DNA of 64,000 nucleotides from Fidelibacterota bacterium (lineage in GTDB: Bacteria > Fidelibacterota > UBA2242 > JAFGTP01). Of the stretch, positions 61,257-64,000 are shown piece by piece. How positions within the stretch are numbered: the first letter of the stretch is position 1; the number at the start of each line of letters is the position of its first letter. The notes beneath the pieces were generated by a model. The model saw only the letters and a list, made by a program, of their open reading frames with translations. It was not told the DNA's origin and ran no database searches. The position numbers and the translations under genes are program-made. The stretch lies in contig JAFGTP010000040.1 in the NCBI GenBank assembly GCA_016934035.1, positions 62,001 through 126,000 of the forward strand, written 5' to 3'.

Positions 61257-63218
61257 TCATCCTTCTGTAGATAGTTTGACCTTGCAAAGTTCTCCGGTAT
61301 TAACGATTTTACCTTTACGCGGTTCTTGTTCAATAACTTTTCCGGAACCTTCCAATATTGGTTTAAGCCCCCGTGAATTACATAACTGAATGACTTTGGC
61401 GGCACTCATGCCCTTCAGGTCCGGCATTGTAAAGGTCCCATTAAAATCATCTATATTTTTATTTATAAAAAGTCTGGGCGTACCGGAATGAGGACTCTCT
61501 GCGTATTGAATCTCAGATGTTTCTTCAAAGAAAAAATCTTCTGAAAGATTAACGATTCTTTTGAACACGTTCTTGACCACTGGTGCTGAAACAGAACTTC
61601 CATAATAGCTACCGCCTCTTGGATTGTCTACAATGACAGCGCAAAGGAGTTTCGGCTTGTCTGCCGGGAAAAATCCCACAAAGGAGGCTATATAATCTTT
61701 TCTGCTATATCCGCCTTCAGGAGTGGTTTTTTGTGAAGTGCCGGTTTTTCCGGCGATGTCCATGCCGTTGACTTTTGCTTTGAAGCCGGTCCCGGCTTCC
61801 ACGGTGTTGAGCAAAAGTCCCCGTAATGTTCGGGCTGTTTCTTCCGAAATGACTCGTCGTAATTTTTGTGTCCTGCCGGTGAAGACAATATTGCCCTTTG
61901 GTTCTGAAATGGAACGGACGATCTGTGGCTTTAATAAAATTCCGCCATTGGCCACGGCTGCATATCCACAGACCAGTTGCAGAGCAGTGCAGGCAATACC
62001 CTGTCCCATGGATATCTGGGCGCTGCGAAGGGGCGTCCAGCCGTCAATATCTTTCATGATACCCTGGACTTCACCCGGCAACAGTATTCCTGTCTTTGTG
62101 TCAAAACCGAATTTACGAACATAATGGTAAAGAGTTGGAGTGCCTAATTTTTGCGCTATCCGGATTGTACCGACATTGCTGGAATGCCTGATAACATCGG
62201 CAAAACTCATATCCGGCAGGGTTTCATGGTCCCTGATTTTTTCAGTCTGAATGATGATGAAGCCCTGGTGAGTTTCAATGGTATCTTCAGGAAATATAAT
62301 GCTTTCTTCCAGTGCAGCGGCGGCGGTAAATATCTTAAAAGTGGACCCTGGCTCAAAGACATCGGTGAGTGGAATATTTTTTCGGTTTTCTGCCGGGTAA
62401 TTTTGGTAATTGTTGGGATCAATGGTCGGAGAAGAGGCCATGGCCAGAATATCTCCGGTGTTGGGATCCATCAGTATCCCCATGGCTTTGTCTGCCTGTG
62501 TTTTTTTATGAGCGGCCACAATTTCTTCATGTAAAATGTTTTGATACTCAATATCCAGTGTCAGGGTAATATTATTACCGTTCTCAGGTTCCCGGCAGGG
62601 GAGGTTCGGACGGGTTTCATATTGTCCGGTTCCCGTCATAAAAAAAGTCTGAAATCCCGCTTCGCCAGATAGTTTGTCATCAAAAAATTTTTCTAGGCCT
62701 TCAATTCCAATATTGTCCACACTGGTGAACCCAAGCGTTTGTCCGGCGAGGTCATTATAAGGATATTGTCGTCTGATATTTTCTTCCAGTTCCAGGGCCT
62801 TTAAACAGGGTATATGTTTTTTAATAGAATCAGCTGTGGCGGATGATATATCTCGGTCGATGAAAACAAAGTTTTTTGAGGTATTGAATTTGTTGATAAG
62901 ATCGGTGGGTTTTACATTTAAATATTTTGAAAGGATTAAAGCCAATTCATTTTTGTCGGTTATTTCTTTAGGGTGCACGCCGATTGAATACCGTTTCACA
63001 TTGATAGCCAACCCTCGACCTTTGCGATCGGTTATGATACCCCGCTGGGCTTTGATCTCTTTTTGTTTGTGTGACATATTGAGAGAATAATTTCGGTAGG
63101 TTCCACTGTTCTGTATCTGAATTGAAAAAAGCCGCAGCACGATCAGGCACCAAAAAATGACCATAAAAATGGAGATGAACCTGGTTTTTTTTCGAATATG
63201 GGATAGTGTCTCTCTCAT
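61257..63218 (-). CDS. ftsI: Peptidoglycan transpeptidase FtsI (PBP3) with PASTA domain
   Basis: A 653-residue class B penicillin-binding protein that cross-links septal peptidoglycan. A short cytoplasmic tail and a membrane helix (about 15-33) precede the dimerisation domain. The transpeptidase motifs are S292-T-F-K295 (GSTFK), S346-S-N348 and K491-T-G493. Residues about 592-653 form one PASTA domain (MPDLKGMSAAKVIQLCNSRGL), a feature more common in Gram-positive and some FCB proteins. It overlaps ftsL by 4 bases and precedes murF by 3. Confidence 0.96.
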   Translation of the reverse strand: MRETLSHIRKKTRFISIFMVIFWCLIVLRLFSIQIQNSGTYRNYSLNMSHKQKEIKAQRGIITDRKGRGLAINVKRYSIGVHPKEITDKNELALILSKYLNVKPTDLINKFNTSKNFVFIDRDISSATADSIKKHIPCLKALELEENIRRQYPYNDLAGQTLGFTSVDNIGIEGLEKFFDDKLSGEAGFQTFFMTGTGQYETRPNLPCREPENGNNITLTLDIEYQNILHEEIVAAHKKTQADKAMGILMDPNTGDILAMASSPTIDPNNYQNYPAENRKNIPLTDVFEPGSTFKIFTAAAALEESIIFPEDTIETHQGFIIIQTEKIRDHETLPDMSFADVIRHSSNVGTIRIAQKLGTPTLYHYVRKFGFDTKTGILLPGEVQGIMKDIDGWTPLRSAQISMGQGIACTALQLVCGYAAVANGGILLKPQIVRSISEPKGNIVFTGRTQKLRRVISEETARTLRGLLLNTVEAGTGFKAKVNGMDIAGKTGTSQKTTPEGGYSRKDYIASFVGFFPADKPKLLCAVIVDNPRGGSYYGSSVSAPVVKNVFKRIVNLSEDFFFEETSEIQYAESPHSGTPRLFINKNIDDFNGTFTMPDLKGMSAAKVIQLCNSRGLKPILEGSGKVIEQEPRKGKIVNTGELCKVKLSTEG

Positions 63219-63490
63219 TGGCCCTTTTCTATTGTGACACTCAGGGTTTCCGGGTCCGGAACAACCATCTTTAATTGTTCCCGGGCGATATGCTGAATTC
63301 TTTCAGAGCGGGATAATCTTTCAATATCAATTTTCAGTTCACGATTTTCTGTAATGAGTTCTTTTTCCCGCTGTTCCTTTTCACTTAGTTTTTTCATCAT
63401 GATGTCGACTGTATTTCTCATCCAGACATAAAATAATCCGGAAGCGATGATCAATAACCCCAGAAAAAGAAGTTTGAAGTTTCGGCTCAT
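63215..63490 (-). CDS. ftsL: FtsL-like division protein
   Basis: A 91-residue bitopic protein from the ATG at 63490, which shares an ATGA overlap with rsmH and has GGAG upstream; the longer frame (from 63613) lies inside rsmH and is not real. A membrane helix spans about 5-24 (FKLLFLGLLIIASGLFYVWM), then a coiled coil of heptad-like residues to about 73 (EKEQREKELITENRELKIDIERLS). Assignment to FtsL rests on size, topology and its place between rsmH and ftsI. It pairs with FtsB/FtsQ in known systems. Confidence 0.85.
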   Translation of the reverse strand: MSRNFKLLFLGLLIIASGLFYVWMRNTVDIMMKKLSEKEQREKELITENRELKIDIERLSRSERIQHIAREQLKMVVPDPETLSVTIEKGQ

Positions 63491-64000
63491 AACATCTCCA
63501 CGACACGCAGCTTTGCACTGCGGGAACGGTTGTTGGTCTTTATCTCTTCGTCTGACGGTAAAACAGGTTTTCTGGTGAGATTTTTCATGACTGCTTTGTG
63601 GCTGCAGGCGCAAATCGGTAATTCAGGCGGACAAATACAGTCGGTGGTTTTGTCTTTGATGAAATTTTTTATAATCCGGTCTTCCAGGCTATGATAGGAA
63701 ATGATTGCCAGTCTGCCTGCGGGCTTCAACATCATGGTGGTTTGCTCCAGGGCGATTTGCAATACCTCCAATTCCCGGTTAATGTGAATACGAAGGGCCT
63801 GAAAAACACGGCTCAGGGCTTTGTTGTGAAATCTTTCCGGGTTAAATTTTTTGACAATATTGGCCAAATCTTCTGTGGTTTTTATCGGTTTCTGCGAACG
63901 GATTTTTTCAATTTCACGTGCGATTTTTGCAGAGGCTTTTTCTTCTCCGTATTCCCAAAGCACCCGGCGAATTTCATTGATATCCGCATTATTTACAAAA
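63487..64000 (-). CDS. rsmH: 16S rRNA (cytosine(1402)-N(4))-methyltransferase, N-terminal part beyond window edge
   Basis: The C-terminal portion (about 170 residues) of RsmH/MraW; the 5' end runs off the right edge. It has RVLWEYGEEKASAKIAREI, FNPERFHNKALSRVFQALRIHINRELEVL, LKPAGRLAIISYHSLEDRIIKNF and a Cys-rich CICPPELPICACSHK, then NNRSRSAKLRVVEML. These are the family hallmarks. It methylates C1402 of 16S rRNA. It is the first gene of the visible dcw order and overlaps ftsL by 4 bases. Confidence 0.96.
   Translation of the reverse strand, partial: FVNNADINEIRRVLWEYGEEKASAKIAREIEKIRSQKPIKTTEDLANIVKKFNPERFHNKALSRVFQALRIHINRELEVLQIALEQTTMMLKPAGRLAIISYHSLEDRIIKNFIKDKTTDCICPPELPICACSHKAVMKNLTRKPVLPSDEEIKTNNRSRSAKLRVVEML

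Overview
The window is a contiguous stretch of a Gram-negative bacterial chromosome. By eye it is AT-leaning (roughly 40% G+C), densely coded, and shows no frameshifts, tRNA/rRNA genes, insertion sequences or CRISPR arrays. The Gram-negative assignment rests on a Wza-type outer-membrane export protein, a lipoprotein signal, a Wzx/Wzy/Wzc system and a large exported protein with a probable outer-membrane barrel. A MenG/UbiE methyltransferase points to a respiratory quinone. The mix of genes would fit an FCB-type lineage, but I cannot name a species or phylum from sequence alone.

Region 1 (1-4805, minus strand) is a tight operon: phosphohexomutase, trans-polyprenyl diphosphate synthase, HPr (ptsH), enzyme I (ptsI) and a BFN/DUF151 protein cut by the left edge. 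Region 2 (5347-17586, plus strand) holds a LacI-family regulator, an exported PHP hydrolase, menG/ubiE, a catalytically degenerate AroQ-like protein, an alpha-oxoamine-synthase-family PLP enzyme, a trypsin-like lipoprotein, a very large exported metallopeptidase, panD and a membrane GAF protein.

Region 3 (17570-47099, mostly minus strand) is a roughly 30-kb exopolysaccharide/surface-glycan locus. It encodes HD-GYP and ExeA-like regulatory proteins, a WecA-type initiating transferase, two DegT/DnrJ aminotransferases, a PIG-L deacetylase, a WbqC protein, seven glycosyltransferases, a CapK-type adenylate-forming enzyme, a small methyltransferase, a Wzx flippase (inverted), a Wzy/WaaL-type polymerase or ligase, a Wzc tyrosine kinase with an unusual C-terminal membrane helix plus SPOR-like domain, a Wza protein with a duplicated module, a single-domain response regulator and a radical-SAM/SPASM enzyme. 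Inside it lies a translationally coupled PqqD-like / HPr-kinase-like / PRMT-like trio. This looks like a peptide- or protein-modification cassette built into the glycan locus and is the most unusual element of the window.

Region 4 (47196-52546) holds groES-groEL behind a candidate sigma-54 promoter, then folB-folK-deoxynucleoside kinase-small membrane protein, dusB (opposite strand) and rpmB. Region 5 (52568-64000, minus strand) is a division/cell-wall (dcw) cluster in the order rsmH-ftsL-ftsI-murF-mraY-unknown-ftsW-murG-ftsQ-ftsA-ftsZ. It lacks murE, murD, murC and murB, and a 138-residue protein of unknown function occupies the usual murD position. Several starts were moved inward from the longest open frame because of better ribosome binding sites or stop-start overlaps; these are stated entry by entry.
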